A DNA stretch of 64,000 bases from Xestospongia bergquistia (lineage: Eukaryota; Porifera; Demospongiae; Haplosclerida; Petrosiidae). This document shows, one piece after another, positions 13,118-24,504 of this stretch. The DNA lies in assembly GCA_963965975.1 (NCBI GenBank), contig OZ014424.1, positions 3,472,001 to 3,536,000 on the forward strand, in the 5' to 3' direction. The translations under genes were made by a program, and so were the position numbers. How positions within the stretch are numbered: the first letter of the stretch is position 1; every line of letters starts with the position of its first letter. The notes below the pieces were generated by a model. The model had not been told where the DNA came from. It did not search any database and saw only the letters and a list, made by a program, of their open reading frames with translations.

Positions 13118-14378
13118 ATGTCGTCAGTTGCTTCCTGTTTGGTAACACTCGTTACTTGCCCTAGTATGGAAGTGGCTAAGCAATTGAGTAGGTATGAGTA
13201 TGTATACTAGTCAAAGGTTATTCATTTTCTTTTAGAGGTATTGTGGAAAACAGATTAGCTGCTTGTGTTAACATTGTACCTCAAGTTATCTCAGTGTATG
13301 TGATTATAATAGCTTTTGTCATTGCATAACAACATGGAACACTGAATGGTCATATATTATAGTAGTGTTTTGTTTTATGCATGGACTAGTGGTTTGGCAT
13401 GAACTCCATACTCTGTTGTGTTAATGTTTAAGGCATTTCCTTTATTTTATTCTGCTGAATATTTTGGTTAATGATATAAGAATATAACTATTATTGTTTC
13501 CAAGTGTTGTTTCTTTTGTTGTTATAGATATCATTGGGAAGGCAAACTAGAAGAAGATAGTGAGTCCCTAATGGTAATGATTGCAAAGAGATAAAGGAAG
13601 GGAGAGAAATTGGAAATGAGTCACAAATACAATAGTGTGGGAAACTCCATTTATGCTGAGCTTATCCTACTTTGCCTGTGTTTAAACCAAACGGTACTAT
13701 ATCACTTAATTGCGAGGCTTTCTGATAGATTCTTATTGTTTCTGGCATGGAGTAAGCATGCTAAATTCAATAGACAAAACTAGCTTTCATTGACATTTGA
13801 TAATTTGCTACTTTTTTGACCTCAGATCATAATTTCAAGCATCTCTTTATTTTGTACCACAGATAATCACTTTTTGTTGATCTATCTACATTTCCATTCC
13901 TCTCCATCCTTCATCATTGATTTAATAATTATAGTTGTAAATTCAAGTGATTGATAAGTTATTATATAATTGTTGTCTAGATTATTAAAACATCAGACTT
14001 ACAATCTGATGGTCTCACTAAATATATTGAGAAGCACCATCCATATGATGTACCTGAGGTTATTACTATGCAAGTGAGTCAGTAGTACTGAGAAAAGAGC
14101 CAATCTATTTTGGGTCCTTCTCCATGTAACCATGTGTCAACTGACTAACAATAGTAACACATGATAATGTGTTACTATGTTTAGGGTTTAGGAAGGTTTT
14201 GGGTCTAAGGAATAGAGATCTGTTTGATGATCCGATACTGGTTACATTTAGAAACTGTCTCTATTTTCCTATATATGCTATCAGTAGTTGTGGTTATAAT
14301 TTTCTTTTCTAGATAACAGATGGGTCCAAAAATTATTTGAATTGGATAACAAAATCAACTAATCCAAGCCAAGACTAA
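13118..14378 (+). CDS. CUTA: CutA-like protein
   Basis: CutA is a small trimeric protein of the ferredoxin-like fold, linked to divalent-cation tolerance in bacteria and to acetylcholinesterase anchoring in mammals. Five exons splice in phase: 13118-13191, 13236-13295, 13528-13573, 13981-14073 and 14313-14378, giving 112 residues with no signal sequence. Family motifs are in order: LVTCPSMEVAKQLSR, then GIVENRLAACVNIVPQV, YHWEGKLEEDSESLM, KTSDLQSDGLTKYIEKHHPY, DVPEVI and NYLNWI. The conserved C in the AACVN motif and the HPYxxPE motif are present. Human CUTA carries a longer N-terminus with a signal or mitochondrial leader. The sponge start used here is the first ATG before the fold, so the predicted protein is cytosolic. 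Confidence 0.93.
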
Positions 14379-14506
14379 TTAGCAATGTTGACACAGGAAC
14401 AAGTCAAACGTCATCTCTGTATTCATAATAATATCATGTTTATAATTGTATTCCAAATGTTGCGGTCAAAGGGTTAAATTATCACACGCTTGCCAAAGCT
14501 GCATAT

Positions 14507-14563
14507 CTAAATTTAGATTGTTCTATTTTTAGTAACATTTATTTGAATGATGCCGCATATAAA
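14507..14563 (+). promoter_or_regulatory. Rac promoter: two MEF2-type sites and TATA box
   Basis: CTAAATTTAG (14507-14516) and CTATTTTTAG (14523-14532) both fit the MEF2 consensus YTA(A/T)4TAR. A TATAAA sits at 14558-14563, about 60 bp before the ATG. The same module precedes the two other Rho-family genes in the window. Confidence 0.6.
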
Positions 14564-14608
14564 CTACAATGCATGCACTGGGGTCAGTTCACTAGAATTA
14601 GCAACTGA

Positions 14609-15334
<726 letters not shown>

Positions 15335-16281
15335 ATTCTTTAATAATTAGAATGTTTGTTGATGTGACTTTGAGTGTTTATGTTTTTGAAAGCAAATATT
15401 TATTTTGTGTTATAGAATGTTAATGTTGAGTGTGTTTATTATTTAAACAATGTTGTTGTATTAAGATTATATAAATCATATTCTCACAGAATTCAATTTG
15501 GTAACTACTATAATATTATATCTAATATTATCTTATGGTGTGAATGTATTGCATATCAGTTATGTAAAGTTTTGATAGGATTATAATATTCATAATGTGT
15601 TACTAATTTTGTGATATACATAGATATGATAAGATCCAGGAGTACACTATCAAAACAATTTATTATCTGCAGTATTGATTTGTTTGTCTAAGTTAATGAG
15701 TTGTATTAAAGACGATTTTCACTATGCCATTATTATCATTACAAAACTTCATTGCATGTATGTGCATATGACTAGTTAAGATTTTGAACTAAAATCTTGT
15801 TGGCATAGTTCTTTTGAATTGGGAGGTTGATATAATGACAACAATGTCATCTGGTGGTTCAATGATTTTCAATACATGAAATTGTGTTATGATCAACAAG
15901 ACCGAATCTAGATAGAGAGCAATTAAGTTTACATTGCTTTAGTACACAGTCTCATTCCCTTGTATTTCTATCGAACAAGTACCTTTCGTATGTGTCTCAT
16001 TTTAGCTTGCTCAGCATGTAGGTGCTAGAGAATGCCTGTAAGTTATATGCTGTCAGCTAGTTCCTATTTGTCAGCCAGTATTGAATGACAGGATAATTGT
16101 GTCATCCAACATTTATTTTAGCTGCAATAGATGCATCATGCCAACAAATAGATGATAATAATTGCATAATTTTTTATTATTTTCAATGCATTTTATTTTC
16201 CCAATACATTACACATATATATATATACATTACTCAATAATATAATAATATAAATTTAAAGTAAATAAATAATCATACATT
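15335..16281. other. Intergenic between converging Rho genes
   Basis: AT-rich, with no supported exon. It contains the 3' ends of the Rac gene and of the divergent Rho gene, and a short (TA)n run near 16217. Confidence 0.6.
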
Positions 16282-16881
16282 TTATAAATGTAATAGAGAA
16301 CAAATTCTGGACATTGTAGACTTTTTCTTGTTGTCATTTGGTTTACTGAATGTTGCATGAACAGTCTCATTAAATACATTTTCCAATCCTTTCTGTGAGA
16401 GTGCTGAGCACTCAACATATGTGAAAGCATTGATCTGTTTTGCTAACTTCTTAGCTTCATCTTCTGATATAAAGCTCTGTTTTGATCGAGATAGCCTAGA
16501 AATAGTTTGAGGATCACTACGTAGATCACTCTGAGTTCCTACTAGCACAACAATAGGTGTTACGGGGCAGTAATGGTGAATTTCAGGAATCCATTTCTTC
16601 TTAACGTTCTCGAAAGAGCTTCGAGAAGCAACAGAGAAGCAGATCAGAAGTATGTCTGTGGCAGGATAGGTTTGTGTTCTGAGATAATCATATTCTTCTT
16701 GTCCTGCTGTGTCAAACAAACTTAATTGACATAATTCTTTGTTACCAATGAAGTTAACAGCATAATTATCACTAACAATTGGTAGAAAATCCATTGGAAA
16801 TCTTTTAGTGGCATAAGTGATTATCATACTTGTCTTTCCGACACCTCCATCTCCTACTGCGGTGCATTTGACAGTTTGCAT
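16282..16881 (-). CDS. Divergent Rho-family GTPase with altered switch I (intronless)
   Basis: A 199-residue Cdc42-like frame in a single exon. The P-loop (GDGGVGKT), [18 protein letters not shown] and ECSAL motifs are kept, so nucleotide binding is plausible. Switch I reads LPIVSDNYA where Rac and Cdc42 have VPTVFDNYA. The invariant threonine 35, which contacts Mg2+ and the gamma phosphate, is isoleucine, and the effector phenylalanine 37 is serine. There is one extra valine in the VVLVGTQ strand. The C-terminus is SRICSLLHL with no proper CAAX box at the end, so prenylation is doubtful. Introns found in the neighbouring Rac are absent, suggesting a retrocopy or an old intronless duplicate of the gene at 17.7-18.2 kb. 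The frame is intact and has the shared MEF2/TATA promoter, so it is probably expressed. Confidence 0.82.
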   Translation of the reverse strand: MQTVKCTAVGDGGVGKTSMIITYATKRFPMDFLPIVSDNYAVNFIGNKELCQLSLFDTAGQEEYDYLRTQTYPATDILLICFSVASRSSFENVKKKWIPEIHHYCPVTPIVVLVGTQSDLRSDPQTISRLSRSKQSFISEDEAKKLAKQINAFTYVECSALSQKGLENVFNETVHATFSKPNDNKKKSTMSRICSLLHL

Positions 16882-16910
16882 TTTGTTTGCAGTTTCAAGC
16901 CATGAAATTG

Positions 16911-16968
16911 CTTTTATAGTCCGGTACTTCTAAAAATAGTAACGCGTGGGCGACTATGCTATTTTTAG
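16911..16968 (-). promoter_or_regulatory. Promoter of divergent Rho gene: TATA and two MEF2-type sites
   Basis: On the minus strand the order toward the gene is CTAAAAATAG (16959-16968), CTATTTTTAG (16930-16939), then TATAAAAG (16911-16918), 30 bp before the ATG. The two MEF2-type sites face each other as an inverted pair. Confidence 0.6.
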
Positions 16969-17670
16969 TAACTCAAAACGATACGTCATGGTTCATAGAG
17001 ATAATCTTTGAACGGATAAAGATGTCATCAGCACTGAGGGATTAACCAAGATCAATCATACATTAACATCAATAATTTTTATGGTAAAAAGTTATACATA
17101 CAATTGAAACTTGCCTAAACATCATGAACAAAATAAATTACAACAACTACTACTTGGACTGTTAGCTGTTTTGAAGTTAGTGAGGGTTCTTTCTATGATA
17201 TTTGATTGTTTGAGTATTGTATAAATGACTTGGTCTATTTGATTATCTAGACAAAAAAGGTTGTATATTACCTTTGTTATCTACTGCCTCTATAACCTAT
17301 ACTGAAGAACTTCTAACATTGCACTCTTTAATTAATCAACATTAATAAAAAGTTAGTACCATTAGTTTTCAAAAGTGTAATACTACTAGATTAATATGTA
17401 GGTTACTGACAACTGGTTTATCATTGATAACTAATAAGAGAGAGATTGTTGTTATATTAACTGTTTATCATCAGGTGTTCGTTATGGATGTACAGAAATT
17501 AAAAGAGAGTATTATTATAATTATATGGGTACTGTACTAAATAATTTAATTTACTATTGATTCATCACTGCAATTTAATGTTTGAAAAAGTTTCATGGTT
17601 AAAATAGATTAAATTAAAAAGAGTGAAAAACATTTAATACAGTATGACAAACACAAAACAAATGAATTAA
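16969..17670. other. Intergenic between the two intronless Rho genes
   Basis: AT-rich DNA without a supported gene. It is the 5' flank of the divergent Rho gene and the 3' flank of the Cdc42-like gene. Confidence 0.6.
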
Positions 17671-18246
17671 TTATAAAATTGTACAACGTTTTTTCTGGTC
17701 CTCTTCTGGTTCTCTGAAAGTTGCAAGAATAGCCTCATCAAATACATTTTTTAGTCCTTTTTGTGTTAGAGCTGAACACTCAGCATAAGTGTAAGCTTTG
17801 ATCCGTCTTGCTAGTTTCTTTGCTTCCTCCTCTGAAATAAAATCCTGTTTTGATCGAGTTAATCGAGAGATAGTGTGAGGATCACTACATAGATCACTCT
17901 GAGTTCCTACTAAAACAATAGGTGTTTTAGGACAATAGTGTTTGACTTCTGGGATCCATTTCTCCTTTAGGTTCTCAAAGGAACTTGGAGAAGCAACTGA
18001 GAAACATAACAGAAACACATCTGTTGAAGGGTAAGCTAGTGTTCTGAGTCGGTCATACTCTTCCTGTCCCGCTGTGTCAAATAATCCTAGTCGATATGGC
18101 TCTCCACTAATACAGAGATTGACTGCATAATTGTCAAAGACAGTTGGTACGTATTCAACAGGAAACTTATTACTAGCGTAGCTAATGAGCATACATGTCT
18201 TTCCAACAGCTCCATCTCCTACCACAACACACTTGATTGTATCCAT
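17671..18246 (-). CDS. CDC42: Cdc42-like Rho GTPase (intronless)
   Basis: A complete 191-residue Rho GTPase in one exon. The P-loop GDGAVGKT, switch [12 protein letters not shown] with threonine 35 present, [18 protein letters not shown] and [18 protein letters not shown] are canonical. The tail ends KKRCTIL, a CAAX box for geranylgeranylation with an upstream basic pair. [20 protein letters not shown] and [10 protein letters not shown] are diagnostic of Cdc42 rather than Rac. Differences from typical Cdc42 are TLAYPSTD for PLSYPQTD and [19 protein letters not shown] in the insert helix. The lack of introns and the neighbouring divergent paralogue suggest a local, possibly retrotransposed, expansion. 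One-to-one orthology to human CDC42 is likely but not proven. Confidence 0.87.
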   Translation of the reverse strand: MDTIKCVVVGDGAVGKTCMLISYASNKFPVEYVPTVFDNYAVNLCISGEPYRLGLFDTAGQEEYDRLRTLAYPSTDVFLLCFSVASPSSFENLKEKWIPEVKHYCPKTPIVLVGTQSDLCSDPHTISRLTRSKQDFISEEEAKKLARRIKAYTYAECSALTQKGLKNVFDEAILATFREPEEDQKKRCTIL

Positions 18247-18296
18247 TTCTCTGTTAATTTTATTATGATGCTTTGCCTTCTGCTTTAACGGTAGTC

Positions 18297-18364
18297 CTTT
18301 TATACTCCAACTAGCTTTGTTCTAAAAATAGTATATCAACTGGGCGGGGTGTTGCTATTTTTAG
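18297..18364 (-). promoter_or_regulatory. Cdc42-like gene promoter: TATA and two MEF2-type sites
   Basis: Minus-strand order toward the gene: CTAAAAATAG (18355-18364), CTATTTTTAG (18322-18331), TATAAAAG (18297-18304), 51 bp before the ATG. It is an inverted MEF2 pair as in the paralogue. The distal site lies only 32 bp from the CIP2A stop codon. Confidence 0.6.
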
Positions 18365-18395
18365 CACTGCTTAATCAGCAAATTGTACAAAATAA

Positions 18396-18940
18396 TTAAG
18401 ATTGATTGCTTTTGCTAATTAGGTTTTTAACAGCTGAAAACAAGTCCACTTCTCTTTTTAAATCAAAGTTTTCTTCCTCAATTTTTTTAATTTTCTTCTC
18501 CGACTGATCTATCTGACTTTGCAGTTTAAACTTAAGTTCCTCCAATGTACTGATCTAAGGCAAATAAAATAGAATATTGACAAAATGGTGTCAAACCTGT
18601 TGTACTAGAATAGAGTTCCTCCCTTCTAACTGATGTACAGATTCTTGTAAATGATTCTTCTGATCCTCCAGAGTATTGATCTAGTAGAAATAAAAGTTAT
18701 CTCAAAAATAGATAATTTTTCCAAACCTGCTGAGATAGACTCGTGTTCTTTGTCTCTAACTGATTTATATTTCTTTGTAACTGATCTTCTTGTTTCTCAA
18801 GAGAATTGATCTGGTAAGGAAAAACAATAAGGAAGCATCACAACAGTTACATACCTGTTGTGACATCATAGCATTTTTCTCTTCTAGTTTCTCAACACAA
18901 GTTTGTAATTGATTATTATGAGATTCAAGAATAGTATTCT

Positions 18941-18975
<35 letters not shown>

Positions 18976-21900
18976 GGAGAGAGTGTGTGTGTGCAGATGG
19001 ATAGCATTCAAATTGTTTACTAACCTGTTGCAACAAGACACTGTTTTTGTCCTCAACAGAAGTCAGGCACTTTGTTAGTCTTTCTACTTCAGTTTCTAGA
19101 CTCAGTTTATTTTGAGATAGTGCCAATATATGTGACTCTAAATTACTAACATGAGCTGTGAGCTCTGAAATTAGCACAGTGAATTAAATAGTTTATAATC
19201 TTAGAGTCTAATACCTTCACATTTCCTATGCATATTTTGAAGAGAGGTTTGACAATGATTAAGCTGTTGGCTAGTCTGTTCAATCTCTTCACATTTACTA
19301 TGTACAAGTTATCAAAGATATATGTATGATAGGATAGAAGAGAACCTTTTTAGTTGTGCTTCCAAGTCCTGTTGAGATTTTGTTACTAATACAACTTGAT
19401 TTTGTAAGTTGTCCTTTTGTTTCTCAATTTCAACCAAATGATGTTGTAGACTTTCCAATCTATGTATTAACAAAGCAGTAGCCACCATAAATAGTGTCAG
19501 GAAACCTTTTAGTCTGTTCCTGATAGGAACAAGTAAGTTCTTTGTGCTTCTCAGTAATGTATACCAAATGTGACTTTTCTGATTCAAGTTGTTTGATCTA
19601 TCACAAAATTCATATTGAATATTGTAATAACTACTGACCTGAACATCATCTTCTTGTTTTGCTTGCTGTAGTGTATGCACCTAGAAATATATATATATAT
19701 ATATATATATATAGCCTTGGTCTTCAATATACTAATTTAATTACTTTGTCTTTAAGTATTTCACAATCTTTCTCTGTATCTTGTAACAAAACTCTCAACT
19801 TCTGGCACTAAGTAGAAATCATGTATTAAATGTACAGTCTTCAAATGAACAATAAAGAATTATTATATCAAACAAGGCAGTATACAACGTTTAAAGAACT
19901 AGATTACAAAGACAGTAAATTAAAACTCACTTCAGAGTCAGCTTGAGTCATCTTAGTTCGATACTGCCCAAGTAATCTATCTGCTTGTGACAAAGCCAGA
20001 GCTTTTGCATCCAATAAATCTTGAAGATGGTTCTCTTTAGTCTATACAAACTAATTATCATATTTAGTATCAGATAACTAACTGTCATTGCTTGCAATTT
20101 GTGTTCATAGACATTCATTATCTCTGAAGCACGGACATCTTGAATCTGTCAGAATAACAATTACTACATATCTCAGAACATTGATATTAAAAATATTAAT
20201 GATATTATTAAAACACATAACATGTTTTAATGACAAAAACCATTTTATAATTGTCTTAATAAAGTAGTATACTATCCTCTGACTCATAATTAAGTACCAG
20301 AATGAACTTTATAATAATAATACATGACTTTGTTATTAAAAGTATCACTTTATATCTCCTCACTTCCATTCCAGATTTAAATCTGTCTATTAACTGTTCT
20401 AATTGCTTAGCATCCAATTTTGAACTCTCTCCATTGTTATAAGATAATGTAGGACTAGACTCTGAACATGGGATTGCCGCAAAGTCAATAGAAGGTAAGG
20501 AAAGGGTGTGGTGATCTTTGCTCTCCTCATTGCAAGAGGACAAGGTTTCACTTACACTAGAATAGAAAATACAATAGAAAATCAGTTTTAGTGTAATTTA
20601 AGTTTGTGCAAGAAAATGTGAGAAACTAAGGACTCAACCTGTCAATAGCAGTAGATCCTGTGCTACACAAATATACTAACAGTGACAGAGCTATTTTAAG
20701 ATCAGCTTTTTCTCTACTTTGTAGAGCATAGGAAATTAAAGACAATATCCTAGTATCCTACAAAAACACAATCATTACATTTGTGTGGATAATAAATTTG
20801 TACCTGATAAAGATGTGTTAGTTTAATCTAAAAATACAGAGACATGTTAGGACATTTATTATAAAACAATCTAACCTTAGTACTGTCTTCATGACATAAC
20901 TGACGGAGAATATTTAGAGCAACAATTGTTACACATACTCCAACATCACTAAAATGTCTCATAGTAATAGATTCAAAATGACATTCCATCCATCTGCCTT
21001 TCCTTAATTGTTTATCTACTTATAGGAAAACACACCTCCATCTATTATGGCCATGTCCAAGAGACAAAGGGTTATGAGCTAACTGATCTTGAACTACATC
21101 TTTCAAAACTGATAAGTCTAGTGCACTGGTTATTGGCTTCAACAGAACATCAGATTCTACTAAGGGTGTGAAGGTTAAAGAAATAGTTTTGTAAAACTTA
21201 GAAAAGTAATATAGCATGGTAGATATCTGAAAGGGTCATCAGTGCTTGCTTTTGTCTTCTTAAAATAATCAGGAGAATCTCTTCTCCCTGACTATAGTCT
21301 ACTGGTGTCTGTATACATCCTATTAATGCTGATAAAAGACTTTTAATAAGAGAGGTATGGTGACATAGGAACTCAGAAGACTGAGAGAGCTTTAAGAGAG
21401 GGAAGAAGAGAATATTGTACGAGTATTTCTTTGACAATACATCTTACTTTGAGTAGTTGCTGGGTCAATTTTAGTCCAGCATTTACAGCTTCAGCATACA
21501 CTGCATCATTTTCTGATAGCAACTCCATTAAACTAACAAATGAGGAGTTCTCTCCTCCTCTTCGTCTACTACTTGGACTAAGCAGGACTGATATGAGATA
21601 AGTAGACAGTTCAGGTATAAAACACAGTGTAATGGAAAGATCAAGGATCTATAATAAGTTATATAACAAAATATAAAAGGAAATATTATAAATAGATCAC
21701 CAACTTTGGTTGTAATTCTTGTGCCTACTTCAGAAAGTCTTCCAAATCCTTTTTGAAGGCAACATTTGAGTTGAGAATATCTATAACAAGTGAGCTGTAA
21801 ACCTTGCCACTTAGACTCATACACATGTAACTACAAATATGTTACCAGTATTGACCTTTTATAAACCCATTTATAATACTGACAGTGGTCATAACTAAAA

Positions 21901-23425
21901 CATAAGGTGCTACACTTACTCAGCCATTGAGTGCTGGAAATTTGGTGATGAAGAGACCAAATGCTGTACAAGTTCTACAGCATGTCTCACAGTACTGGGG
22001 TCATGGCTAGTACATATAATACTAAGAGATAATTGTAGTGTCTGTTCCATATTACTGGGTTTAAAGATCTATTACATTACAAGAGGGACAATAAAATTAA
22101 TGCAATATCATAATAGCAATTTTCGTAATATTGTACATAACATGACTTATGGATTATTTAATGTAATGGCAATTGTAGCAATTAATTAATTTAGTTGACT
22201 AGAACTAAAAAATACCTGAAAGTTCACATTAAACCAACATGGCAGGCTTGCTTACCTTGTCACCAAGTGGATCCTTTAGAGAAAGAGTAGCCAGCAAATG
22301 TAAAGAAATAATAATAACAGAGACATTTTTGTCTGAGAGAAGAGATACAAGTTTGTGTTGGAAGGACTCATAATGAGGCTACAGTATGAAAAACATCACA
22401 AAATAGATGACAAAGAAGAGCTCGAATAAGTAAATGTATACTGATACAAAACTTACAAGTCCTTTGAGCCATGTTTGTGCTGACAAATTTCCTACACAAA
22501 TATTAACTAAAATCTCCAAACTCAGCATTAAATGAGTGTTAGGTGCATTTGCTGATAACCTAAGTCAAAAAGAAATGCTAAAACAAATGATATTAACATA
22601 AATGTATGTGTGTGCTTTGTGCTTGTGTAAACTCAGTTAACTCACATGAGAGTGCTACAATATTTCAATAGCTTTTCACATTCTCTGACTTGTACTGATA
22701 TTGACTCTTCTCTTGTAAGATGTTCTATCAACTTTAGACACTATGAAGTAATAACAAGGACACTAGAAGGTACTGATAGTGCAGCTAATTTTATTTTTCA
22801 TCATTTTACAGTCATTTACAATATAATACATTACATATATACATACAGTAAATTAGTTGACTTTCTTCATGTAACCACTTTACAACAATAACCTGCAGTC
22901 CATTACTTGTCAATAACAGAATTGTGGACACCTTACCTCTAAAGCACATTGATCCTTTAAATTAGGAATTAATGATGACAACACGGTTAGTGTTCTGTAA
23001 TGTACCAACAACTCTCTAATTGATTGACTTAGACCTACAATTAAAAAATAGTATATTTGTTTTTTAGTTTTCACACAACCATCAGTCTGTTCATGGTCCA
23101 TCAATCAGAGTCTAATTATTCATACCAAAATTGTTTAGCAATGAAAACAATTGTGTCAATACGTTAATAGATATATTAGACGAAGATAAAAGCTCCACTA
23201 GAGTTTGTATAACTTGGTTGGCTGATGTTGATGAGAGAACGATGAATTCTGACTGACTGAAGTACTGAAAATGCTACAATAGACACTGAGTGGATTGCTC
23301 GGGTCTTTTAGACGACTTACTTCTATTTGTCGAAGTAAATCCACACAATACTGAGGATTTTTGCCTTTAGAAATTCTGAGTATCTTCTGACTTGCCACAA
23401 GAAGACTTTTGAGTTGCTTTTCCAT
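18396..23425 (-). CDS. CIP2A: CIP2A (cancerous inhibitor of PP2A) orthologue
   Basis: CIP2A is an armadillo-repeat plus coiled-coil protein that binds PP2A B56 subunits and TOPBP1. Twenty-seven coding exons join in phase to about 964 residues (human 905). The N-terminal exons (23321-23425, 23126-23264, 22937-23034, 22646-22740, 22457-22559, 22256-22378, 21920-22068, 21705-21780, 21448-21648, 21303-21389, 21036-21226) form helical repeats. The clearest match is 20083-20556 and 19931-20041: [25 protein letters not shown] and [21 protein letters not shown], near-identical to human LIEKLQSGM, DVRISDIMDVYEMKL and [21 protein letters not shown]. The tail is a continuous coiled coil in small exons, including three successive 84-base exons (18855-18938, 18727-18810, 18597-18680). 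There is a 24-base microexon at 20804-20827. The intron 21227-21302 is the least certain junction. The ATG at 23425 was chosen because [13 protein letters not shown] matches the family start. Confidence 0.9.
18940..18988. repeat. (GA)n/(GT)n microsatellite in a CIP2A intron
   Basis: A GA-dinucleotide run with scattered GGGA, followed by GTGTGTGTG. It abuts the AG acceptor of the coiled-coil exon 18855-18938 and creates spurious LSLSLSL frames on the minus strand. Confidence 0.9.
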
Positions 23426-24504
23426 GTCTATTTCAAACTGTAATTTCCCGCTGACCACGCCCAGAGAGGTAAGCTACACCTTATATAACAACTTATAGGT
23501 TTACGCCCACGCATAATTTGTGACTTAGGAGCAGGGGTGTAGAGATAATTATTATTTTATAAATAGCCAAGAAAAGAGAAAACAATATCAATTTAAATAG
23601 ATAATGTGCATTTTGAGTGTACTATGTGATTTATGGCGTAAGGGGTGTGGTTGAGGGGCTGGTACAACACAAGACGAAATCAAGTCCTGTATCAGCCTAT
23701 TGACCACAGCCCAAGTAGTTTACACTATAAGAACATTATATATATGTATTACATAAAGCCTAGGACCACACTACTAGTCTAACTATGTAGACTGCTAATG
23801 TAACAACATGGTGTTAATATTACACACTTGCAAGTAACGATAAGAGCACAATTATGCAGTCTTGTTTAATTTCTAGCTCTTAAAACACTGATTATCACTT
23901 TAAACTAAGTTTAGAATGTAATAAATTTTCCTATGTAGCTTATTATCAGAAGCTTATCTATATCAAAATTATTCTACTTAAATTTAATTATTTATAATTT
24001 TGCTAAGTATATAAAATCTTGATATATGTGTAATTAACAGTTAAAATACTATAATACATAATTATATTTAGGATCAATTAAACAAATAAACAAAATTGCT
24101 GGAAGCAAGAAACCTGACAGCTTCCACTCTGGACATTTTCAAGTAATCTCTTTGCTTTAAAATATGCCAATTAAAACAAAGAAGCAGCTTCTTGGTTCTA
24201 CCTTGAGACTGAAATGTCATGTTGTTACTATAAAAACATGATAATTATTTTTAATCAAATTCAGAAAGTGTACATATATATTGCTCAGCAACATATTATA
24301 TAGTGATTAAGAAAAACAGATTCTTTTCTGTCCATAATTTTTATTTACAATAAAATCATCTTATTTAGCTTAACTACTAGAATTTATGGACAAACTTTCT
24401 AAAAACTTTGATAATTACAATGAGAATAATATACAATTAAATAGTTCAAAAAACAGAATTAATAAAGAAGGAATGATTTAAAAACCAAATGTAGTGTATG
24501 TTTT
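23426..24504. other. Intergenic between CIP2A and the SRCR receptor
   Basis: About 1.1 kb of AT-rich sequence: the CIP2A promoter side and the SRCR gene 3' flank. I see no coding exon or RNA gene. Confidence 0.6.

Noticed and set aside
21705..21824. Minus-strand start [14 protein letters not shown] as part of the CIP2A exon
   Set aside because: The exon must begin at 21780, after TTGTTATAG, to keep the phase. [16 protein letters not shown] then aligns with human RYEHFSSCLHQVLGLL, so the upstream part is intron.
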